A stretch of 64,000 bases of DNA from Ceratotherium simum simum. Lineage: Eukaryota > Chordata > Mammalia > Perissodactyla > Rhinocerotidae. Position 1 is the stretch's first letter. Every line of letters starts with the position of its first letter. Below are positions 1 to 10,194 of this stretch, piece after piece. The DNA is taken from the NCBI RefSeq assembly GCF_000283155.1, contig NW_004454224.1, positions 8,356,338-8,420,337 on the forward strand, written 5' to 3'. The translations under genes were made by a program, and so were the position numbers. The notes beneath the pieces are model-generated. The model was not told where the DNA came from. It saw only the letters and a list, made by a program, of their open reading frames with translations, and made no database searches.

Positions 1-389
1 CCACAGCTCAGCCAATGAGAAATGCCACAGCTCAGCCAAGGAGAAACACCACAGCTCTGCCAATGAGAAATGCTGCAGCTCAGCCAATGAGAAATGTCAC
101 AGCCCAGCCAATGAGAAACACCACAGCTCAGCCAATGAGAAATGCCACAGCTCAGCCAATGTGAAGCTGTTGTCACCCTGAACTGTTACTTTCCCCCAGT
201 AGACTTTCCTTTAGAACAGCCCCTCCCTACTCCCACTTTTTCTCTATAAACGCAGCTCCCTCTTTTCTTTGCCAGGTTTGCCTATGGTTTGCCATAGCAT
301 GCACATCCCGAATTGTAATTCTTTCAGCTATTCCCAAGTAAACTCATTTTGAGATAAAATAACAGGCAAATTTGCTTTATAAGTTGACA
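1..389 (+). mobile_element. ERV LTR, 3' part, with 24-bp CCAAT tandem array
   Basis: Bases 1-170 are about seven copies of a 24-bp unit, CCACAGCTCAGCCAATGAGA plus four bases, most carrying a CCAAT box. There follows a TATA-like TCTATAAACGC near 242 and an end at TTGACA (389). The stretch from about 205 is repeated at 28194-28370, which shows it is a dispersed element. The left end is outside the window. Confidence 0.65.
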
Positions 390-1390
390 AAGGAGTGAGA
401 AGGAGAAAGGCAAGTTAATGAGTCACCTGCAGTGGAAGGAGTTCAGAAAGAGAGGCGGCAGCAGATGAAGAAACCTGCCACCCCTGAGTCCCTCCTACTC
501 TCTTGACTTCTAACCCCTCAGAAACACGGCGGAGGGTCAACCACTCTTGAAAAGTTGGGGTCTCCCAGATTGATCCTTGAGGCCTCAGCACCGCCTTTGG
601 ACATGCTTTTAGATGCAGGATAAGACAACACACTCCCACCCCCCAGCCTGCCACCCCTCCTGACCAGAGGCAGGTCTACTCTCCTCAGCTAAAAGGAGGG
701 TGACCCCATCAGTAGGGTCATTGTCTGGCACCACAGAGCAGTTCCCACTGGGCCCCAGTGCCAAGAACAGTGCTTCAGTTAATAGCCTGGGTCCTCACTT
801 CCAGCAGGTGTGGGAACACCTCACCCACCTCGCCTACGTCAGAGCCCTTCTCCTGCCTTACAAAAGCTTAACCTTCACCCACCCTGAGTATACAGTGCAC
901 AGACTAAGGTGTAAACATTCCTGGATGCCAATAGAAAGGATTCAGGAATACACTGCTCCCAGACAGACAGGACTTCAGGAACAAATACGTAACCACAAAC
1001 CCACCTCCGGGGAGGCTCCCTCTTCTCTATACTGTTTTAGATTCGAATTCTGGAAAGAGATGGTTGTCATAAAAATGTGCTTTAACATGTCTGTCTGAGT
1101 TGAAAAAGTTTCACCTTTTTTACTAAAAGAAATTGAGTCTGATTTGGCTGATTGGTTTGACAATAATGCCTGGCTCACCGATTTAAATTACATACAGACA
1201 TTTTTCATTAATTGAATGAGCTAAATGTGCAACTCCAAGGGTGAAAAGAAAATATGCACTTAGAGCATGTATGCAGTGTACAACGTATCAAAAATTCTGT
1301 GCTTTGCAACTTTTTTGCATTTATGATTTTTCAAATGTTTGATGTCACCTAAAAATGTATGCAGGGGTACGTGGTTTTTCAAATTATTTT
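390..1390. other. No gene or clear repeat recognised
   Basis: Presumed PLAAT2 intron 3. I looked on the minus strand for the missing PLAAT2 membrane-anchor exon (an Ala/Gly/Val-rich helix with a basic tail) and found none. Open frames here have no family motif. Confidence 0.5.
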
Positions 1391-1397
1391 AGACCAG

Positions 1398-1938
1398 GAA
1401 TCGGCAAACTATGGCATATGGGTCAAATTTAGCCTGTCACTTGTTTTTCTTTTTTTTTTTTTTGTGAGGAAGATCAGCCCTGAGCTAACATCCATGCCAA
1501 TCCTCCTCTTTTTGCTGAGGAAGACCAGCCCTGAGCTAACATCTATTACCAATCCTCCTCCTTTTTTTTCCATTTTTCTCCCCAAAGCCCCAGTAGATAG
1601 TTGTATGTCATAGCTGCACATCCTGCTAGTTGCTGTATGTGGGACGCGGCCTCAGCACGGCCAGACGAGCGATGCGTCAGTGCGCGCCCGGGATCCGAAC
1701 CCGGGCCGCCAGCATCGGAGTGCGTGCACCCAACCGCCAAGCCACGGGGCCGGCCCCCCGTCACTTGTTTTTGTAAAAACACTTTTACTGGAACACAGCC
1801 TTGCCCATTCAATTACATATTGTCTGAGGCTGCTTTTGTGCTACAAAGCTACAACGGTAGAGTAGAGCGGTGAGACCACGGGCCACAGAGCCTCAAATAC
1901 TTACCGTCTGGCCCTTCACAGAAACAGTCTGCCTGACG
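1398..1938 (+). mobile_element. hAT-type non-autonomous DNA transposon, split by an ERE SINE
   Basis: The halves at 1398-1449 and 1773-1938 carry the terminal motif GGAATCGGCAAACT at the left and a degraded AGTCTGCCTGACG at the right, plus internal text shared with the copies at 12497-12872 and 42130-42442 (TTTTACTGGAACACAGCC, GGCTGCTTTTGTGCTAC). An ERE is inserted between the halves. Confidence 0.6.
1450..1757 (-). mobile_element. ERE SINE (tRNA-derived), full length
   Basis: Poly-T tail at left, GGGGCCGGCCCC head at right, with an internal GGATCCGAACCCGGGCC tRNA-like box. Flanking copies of CCTGTCACTTGTTTTT and CCGTCACTTGTTTTT form the target-site duplication inside the hAT element. Confidence 0.92.
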
Positions 1939-2099
1939 TGACTGGGCTTTTGCTTCTCCTGGCTCACACTGTTCCCTCTGCCTATACTTCTCTTTGCCCC
2001 TATTCCCTGATAATCTCCAGCTTATTTTCCGGTTTCAGATTACTCAAAAGAATTAAGTCAGACTGAGCTCAGGTGTCACCTCTTCTGTGAAGCCTTCCT

Positions 2100-2290
2100 T
2101 GATCAGGGCCTTTGGAGCAGAACACACCTGGGTTCAAATCCCACCTCTGCACAATGGCTGTCATGTAGAAAAGAGACTCAATACCTAATTATTGAATGAG
2201 TTTGGACAAGCTACTTAGCGCTGTGAGCCTCAGTTTCCCCATCTGTAACGTGGGATAATAACACCTGCCTCTGGGGCTGTGGTAAGGGTC
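2100..2290 (+). repeat. MIR SINE
   Basis: Contains CCTGGGTTCAAATCCCACCT and GAGCCTCAGTTTCCCCATCT, the two MIR landmarks. It sits 300-490 bp past PLAAT2 exon 3, in the position matching the MIR at 32735-32960 past PLAAT3 exon 3, so it predates the gene duplication. Confidence 0.8.
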
Positions 2291-2587
2291 CATCTCAGGG
2301 CTGGGTGGCCAGGGAGGGCTCGGCAACTAGGATGACCATCATGGCTGTGACTCACGCCCCCGGCCATCGCCCCCTCACCGCACTGGTCTGCAGTGCCGAC
2401 TCGCTGGTCTCCCCACCCTTGTCCCCACCCCAACCGTGACGTCCTCAAGGGCAGGGATTCTGTCTCTGCTGTTTTGTCTTCTTCATGCCTCTGTCCCCAG
2501 CCCAGCCCAGCCCACACGGATGCCCAGCCACTGTCAGCTGAGGGAACGGTCTGGTTCCTGGGGTCCGGACACAGGCTGAGGGCGCAC

Positions 2588-2856
2588 CTGGTCACTGCAG
2601 GCGACTCCGTAGCGCAGCTTGTTCACAAAGTGCTCACAGTTCTCGCTGGTCAGCGAATACGGCCACTCCTGCCCCACAAGCATCTCTGCCTGCTGGACAA
2701 TTTTGTTGGGAGGCAGCGGCTGGTATTTGCCATCGTGTTTGTTATTGACCTGGTACCTGTCCCTCCCGGCCACATCACACAGCAGTTCCTTCTTCACTAT
2801 GGCCTTGTCAGTCAGGGTGGACATGATGCTGGAGGCAGCAGCTCCCACGATTTCCT
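2588..2856 (-). CDS. PLAAT2: PLAAT2 coding exon 3 (NC domain, catalytic cysteine)
   Basis: 269 nt, acceptor ATCCACAG, donor CAG|GTGCGC. It encodes the rest of codon 40 and residues 41-129, including [18 protein letters not shown], the NCEHF motif with nucleophile Cys113, and RYGV. The length equals PLAAT3 exon 3; I count 17 of 89 residues different between the two. Confidence 0.92.
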
Positions 2857-5800
2857 CTGTGGATTCAAACAGAGAAAACAGGGAGTTCAACCTTGGGCAG
2901 GCCCCCCGCAGGCAGCCCCACTGCCCTTGGCATCGTCAATAAGGATGAGCTACGGAAGGGCCTGGCCATCCTCCCTGGCCTCAAGAACAGGTCAGACTCA
3001 AGCATGGGTGACTTTGGAGAAGTCACCAGAAGTCCCTGGGCTCTGGTGTCCTCATTTCTAAAAGGAAGGACATCAGTTCTTCTGAAGGACCATGTGAGTT
3101 CAGATGTCCCTGAGAGTCCCGTCAAGGCTGAGTGGAGCAGAGCAAAGAGAGGAGGCAGAAGACACCCAGGTCCTTGTCCCAGCTTCCCGTCACTAGCTTG
3201 TGGCCTAGACACCGTCACTCGGCCTCCGTGAGCCAGAGCCGTGGGGGCCCCGCAGGCTGGGGTAGCCCTGCCTCACTCGCTGTACCGGCCTCAGGCAAGT
3301 CCCTTCTCTTCTCACCTGCTTTTACCATTTACAAATTGAAGCCGGGTGGGTCAACACTCTCCTAGCTCTAAATTCTCCAATTCGCCTCTAAAGGAGACCC
3401 TGGCCTCCGCTTCACCCAGGCTTTCTGGGAAGCTGGAATGACACGACAAAATGGTGGCCTCTGGAACCCTCTGGAAGGGGCTATGGACCTGCTGGAAGCA
3501 GCCTGGCTCACAGAAAGCCTGTTGGTGTAAGTCAGTCTCTGAACAGCCAATTCATCTAACGACCAGCTTCTAAATTCACTTTTATGTGTGTGTGTTTACA
3601 CTTTAGTTCACTGGTTTTTATTTTCTTTCCAAAGGGGCATTTTAAAAAATGTCTCTGCCCAGCTCATTCCAGCTGCAGGAGCCGGAATGGGGGCGGAGAG
3701 ACCCTCTGCCGAGGAAAAACCGGAAGTGGCAGCACCCGGCTTAGCCTGGGCTGCAGACCTCAAAGAGAAGGGGAGGATGGAGGAAACAAGATTAACATAG
3801 GCATAAAAATATGTCACCAAGAATTTATTCCTTTTCGTGAGAAAAACAGTCTCCTCCATCTCTGCCCCTCAGGAGCCCCCTACCCCGAGTCTCTTCTTCT
3901 CCACTTCTAATTTTCCCTTTTCTGCCCCTTAGTTTTCCCATCTCTTTTCCTGCCCCTCCCATCTCTCTTCCCTATCTCCACCCCTCAGTCTGCCCCCAGC
4001 CCCATCTTCCCCCTCTTCCTCTCCCTCCCTGTGCCTGCCCTCAGCCTCCCTTTCTCTGAGATAGGTTTCTTTTTTTTTTAATTTTTTGTTTATTGCAGTA
4101 ACATTGGTTTATAACATTGTATAAATTTCAGGTGTACATCATTATACTTCTATTTCTGCATAGATTACATCATGTTCACCACCCAAATACTAATTACATG
4201 AGATGGGTTTCTTGATTTCGCCAGTAGAGGGCGCCCTCTCTTAATTGCTGTGAGGTACTTGGACAACAGTTTGGCAATTTCTTAAGTCAATATTCACTTA
4301 CCACACGACCCCACAATCCCACTCCTAGATGTTTACCCAAAAGAAATGAAAATCTATGTTCACATAGACAAAACACTTGTATGGAAATGTTTACAGTGGC
4401 TCTAATAATTATGTAAAAAATCAAAAACCACCCAAATGTCCTTCAGCTGGTGAATGGATAAACACAGGGTGGTAAATCCATACAATGGGATACACTCAAC
4501 AACAAAAAAGAACAAAGAACTGTCACACGCTACAGTATAAATGAACCTCAGGTGCATTATGCTAAGTGAAAGAAACTAGACACAAAAGGCAACATTCTGT
4601 ATGATTCCATTCATACAACATTCCGGAAAAGGCAAAACTATAGGGATGGAAATAAGATCATAGGTTGCCAGGAGCTGGGGGTGTGAGACCTAGGGGTGCA
4701 GGGGTTGACAATGAAGGGGCATGGGGGAACTTTCAGGGGGATGAGGGAACTCTTCTTTATCTGTATTGTGGTGATCATATGCATTTGTCAAAACTCATAG
4801 AACTGTATAAGAAAAAGGGTAAATTTTACTATTTGTAGATTATTCCTTAATAAGCTGTTGGGGGAGGTCATCAAGAAGACGTCACCGCCAGTTGACCCTT
4901 GAGCTGGACCTGGGCAAGTGGAGGCTCCTCACTCCCTCCCCTGTCTTTGGAATGTGCATTCTGCTCGGCTGGCCGCTCTCAGAAGCTGCTCCAAAGATAC
5001 AGCCTTGAGATAGAAACGTGGTGATAAGACTGTCTAGACTGGGTACGTGACGGAGCCCAGTCAAAGCCTCTACGTAAACTTTTAAGATTGGCGATTAGGT
5101 GCAGAGATTTACTCATTTTGCAGCCATCCAAGACAAGCCTCAGGAGTAAGTTCCCTTCCTTATTAAACTGCCACCTACCAATTTGGAGTGGGCTGCCTTT
5201 TTCTGTGGTCTCTCCCTGCCCTCCTTATATGGAGGCCGGTTTCGGATCACATCCAGGAAGCTCCTGAGCAGGTTGCATAGCAACATAAGCCAATTTTTTT
5301 AAAATTGAATTTGAATATATATACGTATGTATGTATATGCATATATGCAAACATATGTATACACACACCTGCCGTACAGCTGCTTTTAATGGTTGTATAG
5401 CATGTATAGCATGTATCTATTTTATTTGGCCAGTTTCCTGCTGTTCAGTGGTTTCCAATGTTTTGGCGTTTTCTTTCATGCTACAATGCTCCAGAAGGAA
5501 AGGGAGGTGGGTTCAGCAACTGGCCAAGCCCTGCACCAGTCTCTCGTGCACTCCTTCGTTTCATCCCTCCACAGCCCGGGAGGTAGATTCTTATCCCTGC
5601 TCTCCGGAGGGTGCAGCTGAACTTAGCAGAAGTGAAACCACATGTGCATGTCATACAGTCGGTAGGCGGAAGACCCAGGATTCCAAACTGGTTCTGTCTA
5701 GTTGGGAGGCCCATGCCCCTTCCATTACACTGTGCAGCCAGGTGTAAATTATTTGAAGGAAATAGCTGTTTTCTTACTTTTGTTTGTCCTTCCAGAACAA

Positions 5801-8281
5801 CAAATACGTAGGAGTTTGGACCCATGAAGGGTTGCTTTTCAACCCAACGCTTCCCAAGTGGGTTGGCTGGAACTAAACCCCACTCTCTAATGGGATAAAG
5901 GTCAACAGTCTCTCCACGAACTTACTGCTTAGGAAGAATAGCAATTTATACACCTGGCGGGGAAGTGCATCATTCATCCACCAAATGGTTATTGAGTGCC
6001 TACTATGCCAGGCACTGAAGTGAGAACAAGCATATAATTGTGTCACTGTTCACACTCTCCACCTCAACCCTTGTGTTTACGCAGAGAACCCATCCTTACC
6101 TGAGAGACCCAGGTGGACCACATAGCCATTTCCCACATAGACGGCCCAGTGCTCATAGCCAAAGCGAGAAATCTCAATCAGGTCTCCAAGCCTTGGTCTC
6201 GGTTTGGCCTCCGAAAGAAAAACCAGAGACAGGCAGAGGTGAGTCCTTGCAGGGAACATTCTAGAACCTGACCTGCAAAGAGCCGCAGCCCAGCCTGCAG
6301 ACTCCCTCTGTTCATCACCTGCAGGACACAGGGAGGAGCGAGCCCTCCTCGCACAGGTGGGAAGCCCCTCCTTTACTGGGGCTACAGGGCTGGGAATGAG
6401 CTCTTCAGGGGACGAAGAAGAGATGGAGAGGGTGTCCATGAGGGATGGTGTGGGTGGGTGTGTAGCACAGGAGTCCACGTGATGCAGTGGTGTGCACAAG
6501 CTGGGTGTGAGTGCATGTTATGCATGGCGCATGTTTGTATCAGCGAGTATGTGATTCCCAGGAGCATTAAAATGCCCCATAAAGGGCGACCCACCTTCTA
6601 CAAGGGCCTGAGTGATTCCTGTGAGTTACAGAGTTCCAACCCACAAAGCCCAACGTGCCAGACATGGTGCTCAACACTCGACCCACGTTCTGCATCACTC
6701 CTTTGAATAAGAACAACATTACCCTACTTGACAGGAGAGAAGACTGAGTCTCATGACGGTTAGGTAACTTGTCAAAGATCCTTACCCAAGGAGTAGAAGA
6801 GCAAGATGGAAACCAAGTCTGAATGTTTCCTACATTATGCCCTTAACAATCCCAGAATGTCCCAGCCAAGCCTGCGGCAGCTAAAGTCTGGGCTCCAGGC
6901 CAAGACACAGGCTGAGGATGGAGATGGTGGAGGGGCTGTGCCCTCTGGTGTTTGCGTGAGCAGGAGGTTTGTTGCCCTGGTCACGTTCAGAATGCAAGAT
7001 ACGCCCTTGCCAAGGGAGTTCTATTTCAGGAATGCTCTGAGGCCAGCCAGCACCCACCCTCCCCTGACCCAGCTGAGCAGGGCCACACGGGGCTGGACCA
7101 CCCTGACGGGGGATTGAGCTGCTGCTGGGAGCGGAGAATGCCAGCCGACTAGAAGTCTGGTGGGGAGACATGGCTGAGATTAAAGCCTTTGACTACAGGA
7201 GCCAAGAGTCAACTTGACCAAAAATGGGACAATCTGAGCATCAAAAAGAATAATAACTGCACATAGATTGAAACACATCAAATATATTAAAATCTGTGTG
7301 TTCATAATGATATTTTAAAAATTCATTAGTCACCTTGGAGCTTGCAAAAGAATCACCATATTACTCCAAAAACTCGTAAATAAAGGCAAACATTCAAGCA
7401 TTTCCTAAATGAACTGTACTCAGGGAACCAAATTAAAAACTACAGCAAAACGCAAAACCACAGAAGGACACTTATAAGGTAACTATATCTATGTATGCAA
7501 ATCGTAGAAAAGTCTGGAAGGACACACACCAAGCTGTACAGAGGAAGAACTATCTACAGTGGGGAGGATGGTAGAAGCAGACTTCAGCCTTAAGGCTAAT
7601 AGTTTCGATTTGGGTTTTTTTTTTTTAACAAGGAAAAAGTATTCACATATTTATTTTGGAATTTAAAAAATTAGTTAAAAAAAAAAAAACAAAGGCTTTG
7701 GAGTCAGACCCGCTTAGGTTCGAATGTCCTCTCTGCCTCTTGGGTAATAAGTTGGGGGTAATTATTCCTACTTCACAGGTTGTTGAGAAGATGAAATAAA
7801 AGCCTTTTGCATGGTGTCAGGATGCAGAGGGCACTCAGGAATGTGGCTTCTGTTGAGCCAGGAGGAAGAAGGAATAAAGAGGTGGAGGGAAAAGGATGCT
7901 GGTGCTGTTGGGAGATGAGGGTGGACGAGAATGCCTTTCCGACAGCCCCCCACCACCGCCCCACACCGCTGTGAGCCATTTTCCTGCCCTTCCCCCCCAG
8001 CTCATTCCACCCACTGAAGACAGTGTGACTGAGGAGAGGGGCCTGGGCAGTGGGGCAGGGGTGCCCTCCCTGAGTCCACCGTTCCTGCCCCCTCAGGACG
8101 GCACAGAGCAGCTCACCCCCTTCCCCACCTCCCATCCCCAGGTAGCCAGACCCTCAAGGCCTCAGCGTGTACCTGTGCTCCCCTGTGCCAGAGCTGCAGA
8201 CCAACAAGGAAACCCCCCATATCACCACTAACAGAGTTACTGTTTTTAAAATAAAAGCTCACAGGAACTCACCGAAGCCAT
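2588..8281 (-). CDS. PLAAT2: PLAAT2 (HRASLS2) phospholipase/acyltransferase, partial: coding exons 1-3
   Basis: Seen: three minus-strand coding exons, 8273-8281, 6100-6208 and 2588-2856, joined by GT-AG introns with phases 0 and 1, give [17 protein letters not shown]..., then the NC block ending RYGVACSDQ (129 residues so far). The last exon, which in this family encodes a C-terminal membrane helix, is not found in bases 1-2587 and must lie beyond the left edge. Catalytic His23 (EHW), His35 (VVHL) and Cys113 (NCEHF) are present. Known: PLAAT enzymes are small thiol hydrolases with phospholipase A1/A2 and N-acyltransferase activity; human PLAAT2 is an efficient N-acyltransferase making N-acyl-phosphatidylethanolamine. 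Inference: PLAAT2 rather than PLAAT4, because of the [17 protein letters not shown]-terminus and because it lies downstream of PLAAT3 on the same strand, as in human. Confidence 0.88.
2860..4057. other. PLAAT2 intron 2, unique sequence
   Basis: The first few hundred bases resemble the flank of PLAAT3 exon 3 at 33522-33730 (for example the CAGGCCCCCCGC stretch and CTTTGGAGAAG). No repeat family recognised in the rest; 3905-4060 is pyrimidine-rich. Confidence 0.5.
4071..4199 (-). mobile_element. L1 3' end fragment
   Basis: Poly-T at left, then text typical of the L1 3' end in perissodactyls on the minus strand (ACATTGGTTTATAACATTGT, TGTTCACCACCCAAATACTA). GAGATAGGTTTCT on the left and GAGATGGGTTTCT on the right form a target-site duplication, so this is a short 5'-truncated insertion. 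Confidence 0.7.
4275..4860 (+). mobile_element. L1 3' end (old subfamily)
   Basis: Contains degraded L1 landmarks: AATCCCACTCCTAGATGTTT, GGTGAATGGATAAACA, ATGATTCCATTCATACAACA and GTGGTGATCATATGCA. It lies in PLAAT2 intron 2 and has no open frame. Confidence 0.75.
4870..6075. other. PLAAT2 intron 2, mostly unrecognised
   Basis: Holds an AT-rich TATG/TACA stretch at 5312-5366 and a MIR-like tract around 5560-5740 (GCAGCTGAACTTAGCAG...). No coding exon recognised. A possible old retroelement at 4882-5270 is not identified. Confidence 0.4.
6100..6208 (-). CDS. PLAAT2: PLAAT2 coding exon 2 (catalytic histidines)
   Basis: 109 nt encoding residues 4-39 plus the first base of codon 40. It contains LGDLIEIS, the HW motif with His23 and the VVHL motif with His35. 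The donor is CAG|GTAAGG. The acceptor is preceded by GGTTTTTCTTTCGGAG, so it ends in GAG instead of the usual CAG or TAG. Phases match PLAAT3 exon 2, which is two codons shorter at its 5' end. Confidence 0.88.
6209..8272. other. PLAAT2 intron 1
   Basis: About 2 kb. MIR-like pieces at 6660-6830 and 7690-7800 (GTCAGACCCGCTTAGGTTCG). 7170-7680 is AT-rich and unrecognised. No exon seen. Confidence 0.45.
8273..8281 (-). CDS. PLAAT2: PLAAT2 coding exon 1 (start codon)
   Basis: Nine coding bases ATG GCT TCG (MAS) followed directly by the donor GTGAGT. The ATG has a good context (GGAAGGATGG). The exon ends in phase 0, as the first coding exon of PLAAT3 does. It was found by searching upstream of exon 2 for a short MA- start with a donor; human PLAAT2 also starts MA-. 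The 5' untranslated part probably begins near 8300, below the TATA-like box. Confidence 0.82.
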
Positions 8282-8326
8282 CCTTCCGTCAAGATTCTGT
8301 CTGTGTGTTGCTCCTTGTATGTCCAG

Positions 8327-8334
8327 CCTTTTAT
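8327..8334 (-). promoter_or_regulatory. TATA-like box of PLAAT2
   Basis: Minus-strand ATAAAAGG sits 46 bp upstream of the PLAAT2 ATG. A start site about 25-30 bp downstream would give a leader of roughly 20-25 nt. No CpG island is seen here, unlike at PLAAT3, so a TATA-type inducible promoter fits. Confidence 0.5.
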
Positions 8335-8342
8335 TCCCTTTA

Positions 8343-8356
8343 AGTTTCGTTTTCCC
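8343..8356 (+). promoter_or_regulatory. Interferon-stimulated response element (ISRE) at the PLAAT2 promoter
   Basis: AGTTTCGTTTTCCC matches the ISRE consensus AGTTTCNNTTTCNY at every defined position. It lies 8 bp upstream of the TATA-like box and 61 bp upstream of the PLAAT2 start codon. ISREs are bound by ISGF3 and IRF proteins. Human PLAAT4, in the same cluster, is known to be interferon-inducible; control of this gene is inferred. Confidence 0.6.
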
Positions 8357-8399
8357 TCTGTCCCTGCCCAGGCATACGAATATTTAAAACATGAATCAT

Positions 8400-10190
8400 C
8401 ATTATGCAATTAAATCATCATTTAACTGCAATTAAATAGATAAAATGAAAGTTTCCATAAAAACTGCTCTATCTTAAAGCAGGGCCAGGGTACACGTCCA
8501 GCAGACAAGTAGGCCTGGAAATCAGTGAGAGGGAAGAGAAATCAGAGTCTGAGATGTAGATGCAGAAGACGTGGTGATGGCTGAGGTCAGGGGCATGGTC
8601 AAAAATCAAGTCTCAGGGCAGAGGGGAGAGGAGGAGAGCGGAACGAGCAAAGTCGGGGGGGTGCGGGGACGAGGCCGGAAGGGGAGAGGAAGGACGAAGT
8701 GAAGAGATTCGAAAAGAAGAGAGGAGCTCCAAGGAGACCCGAAAACTGGGACTGATAGTGACCAGAACATACAAACACTTCCACCAACCTCAAAGCCGAT
8801 GAACTGGACAAAGCATGTCATCAGAGACACATTCCCCGACACAGGAAACAGGGAACCTGCTCTGCGGGAAGTATGGCGAGAGACCACTCCCCTTTCTCCC
8901 TCTCTCCCACAGTTGAGAAACACGCGTTCTAGATCAAATGGAAACCCAAGATTCACTACTGCCTCGGTGTAGAGGGGCTGCTTTTTTAGGCACCAGCGTG
9001 CTACCCCGCCCAAAGCCCTAAATAAGTATCTGACATCTATCTATGGGCTGTAACATCCTGGATGAACTGGACAGGTAGGGGTGCGTGGGGGTGGGGAGGG
9101 CGCTTAGCATCCTCACTATGGGGCATGCGGGTGGGGAAGTGAGGACCAGTAACTTACATTCTTCAGGCTCTTAGCAAAAAAAGAGCTTTATTGTCAGGAT
9201 ACAAGTGGACCGAAACTGAGACCGGACAACTATTGAGGATTTAAAGCATCTCTGTAGACTAGCCACGCTCACAGCAAAGCGGTCTTGCCATCATGGAGAC
9301 TCAGCCTGTCTCAGCATCTCCACTCCATTCTCCTCTCGTCTCAGTGGGACAAACCGGGCAGTACTCCCCCTCCTTGATTCTGCAGGGAGATATGGGGCTG
9401 GCTTAGCTAACGACCTCCTCCCCGTTGGCCAGAGCCCTTTGGGCTGGCCCCCACTTGATGCTGGCCTTGAGTCAGGTGATCTCATTTGGTCCAGACAGCA
9501 CCATCCCCTTGAGACAACATCACAGCCCTGTTTCCCTGAGCAGGAAGACTTGGCTGGGCGCTATCAGTGGAAGAGACCTAGGGCCGGGCTGGCACAGTGA
9601 CTCACCAAGCTGTGCAGGGTGGAGACAGAAGAAACGTCACGGTCCCCATTCTAGGGCTTGTAGCTTTTCGCCTAATCCAATCTGTTCAGGGTGTCAAAAA
9701 TCTGGCCCAAGAGCCACATGAAAGGGGAGTCAAAGCAAAGGCTGGTGGGCTGGAGATTCTGCTGTCCCACTGCTTACTGTCATGCAGCTGCTGCCCAGAG
9801 TGCTCCCAACTGGGCAGAGTGGGCAGGGACAAGCCACAAAAGCTAGGACCACAGCCAGAATAGATATCTTTGGTCTTATGTGTGTGTACATATGTATATA
9901 TACATTTTTTTTAATTGTATAAAAGGCCATAAAGGGAAAAATCAGCCTCTGTATTCCCCACCCCCAGCCCCAGCCACCCAGTACCCCTCCTTAGAGGCAA
10001 ACTTACCAGTTTCTTGGTATCCTTCCAGAAATATCTTAGACTACATATACTTTTTAATGAGCTTTATTAAATCTTATATCTATATAGAAGAATACTCATA
10101 AGTGTAAGATGTAAGAAATAACAATGAAATACCCATACAGCAACAACCTAGTTGAAGAAATAGAAAATAACCAATATCTTAAATAAGCCC
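8400..10190. other. Intergenic, mostly unrecognised
   Basis: Between PLAAT2 and the L1 cluster. An LTR-like block may lie around 9140-9850: minus-strand CAATAAAGCTCTTTTT near 9180 would be its poly-A signal, but I could not place both ends. No coding exon recognised. Confidence 0.35.
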
Positions 10191-10194
10191 CATG

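Noticed and set aside
1..175. CRISPR-like array of 24-bp repeats
   Set aside because: Units are contiguous without spacers and lie in a mammalian LTR.
1601..1873. Cys/Ala/Pro-rich open frames recurring at 1.6, 45.0, 59.7, 62.9 kb
   Set aside because: The same translation appears wherever an ERE lies; it is the SINE body, not a gene.
2393..3061. 222-codon plus-strand open frame
   Set aside because: It runs antisense across PLAAT2 exon 3; the minus-strand exon with splice sites and catalytic motif explains the openness.
2588..8281. Assignment to PLAAT4 (RARRES3) instead of PLAAT2
   Set aside because: The start MAS fits PLAAT4, but [16 protein letters not shown] and [10 protein letters not shown] are PLAAT2-like, and human PLAAT4 is on the opposite strand to PLAAT3.
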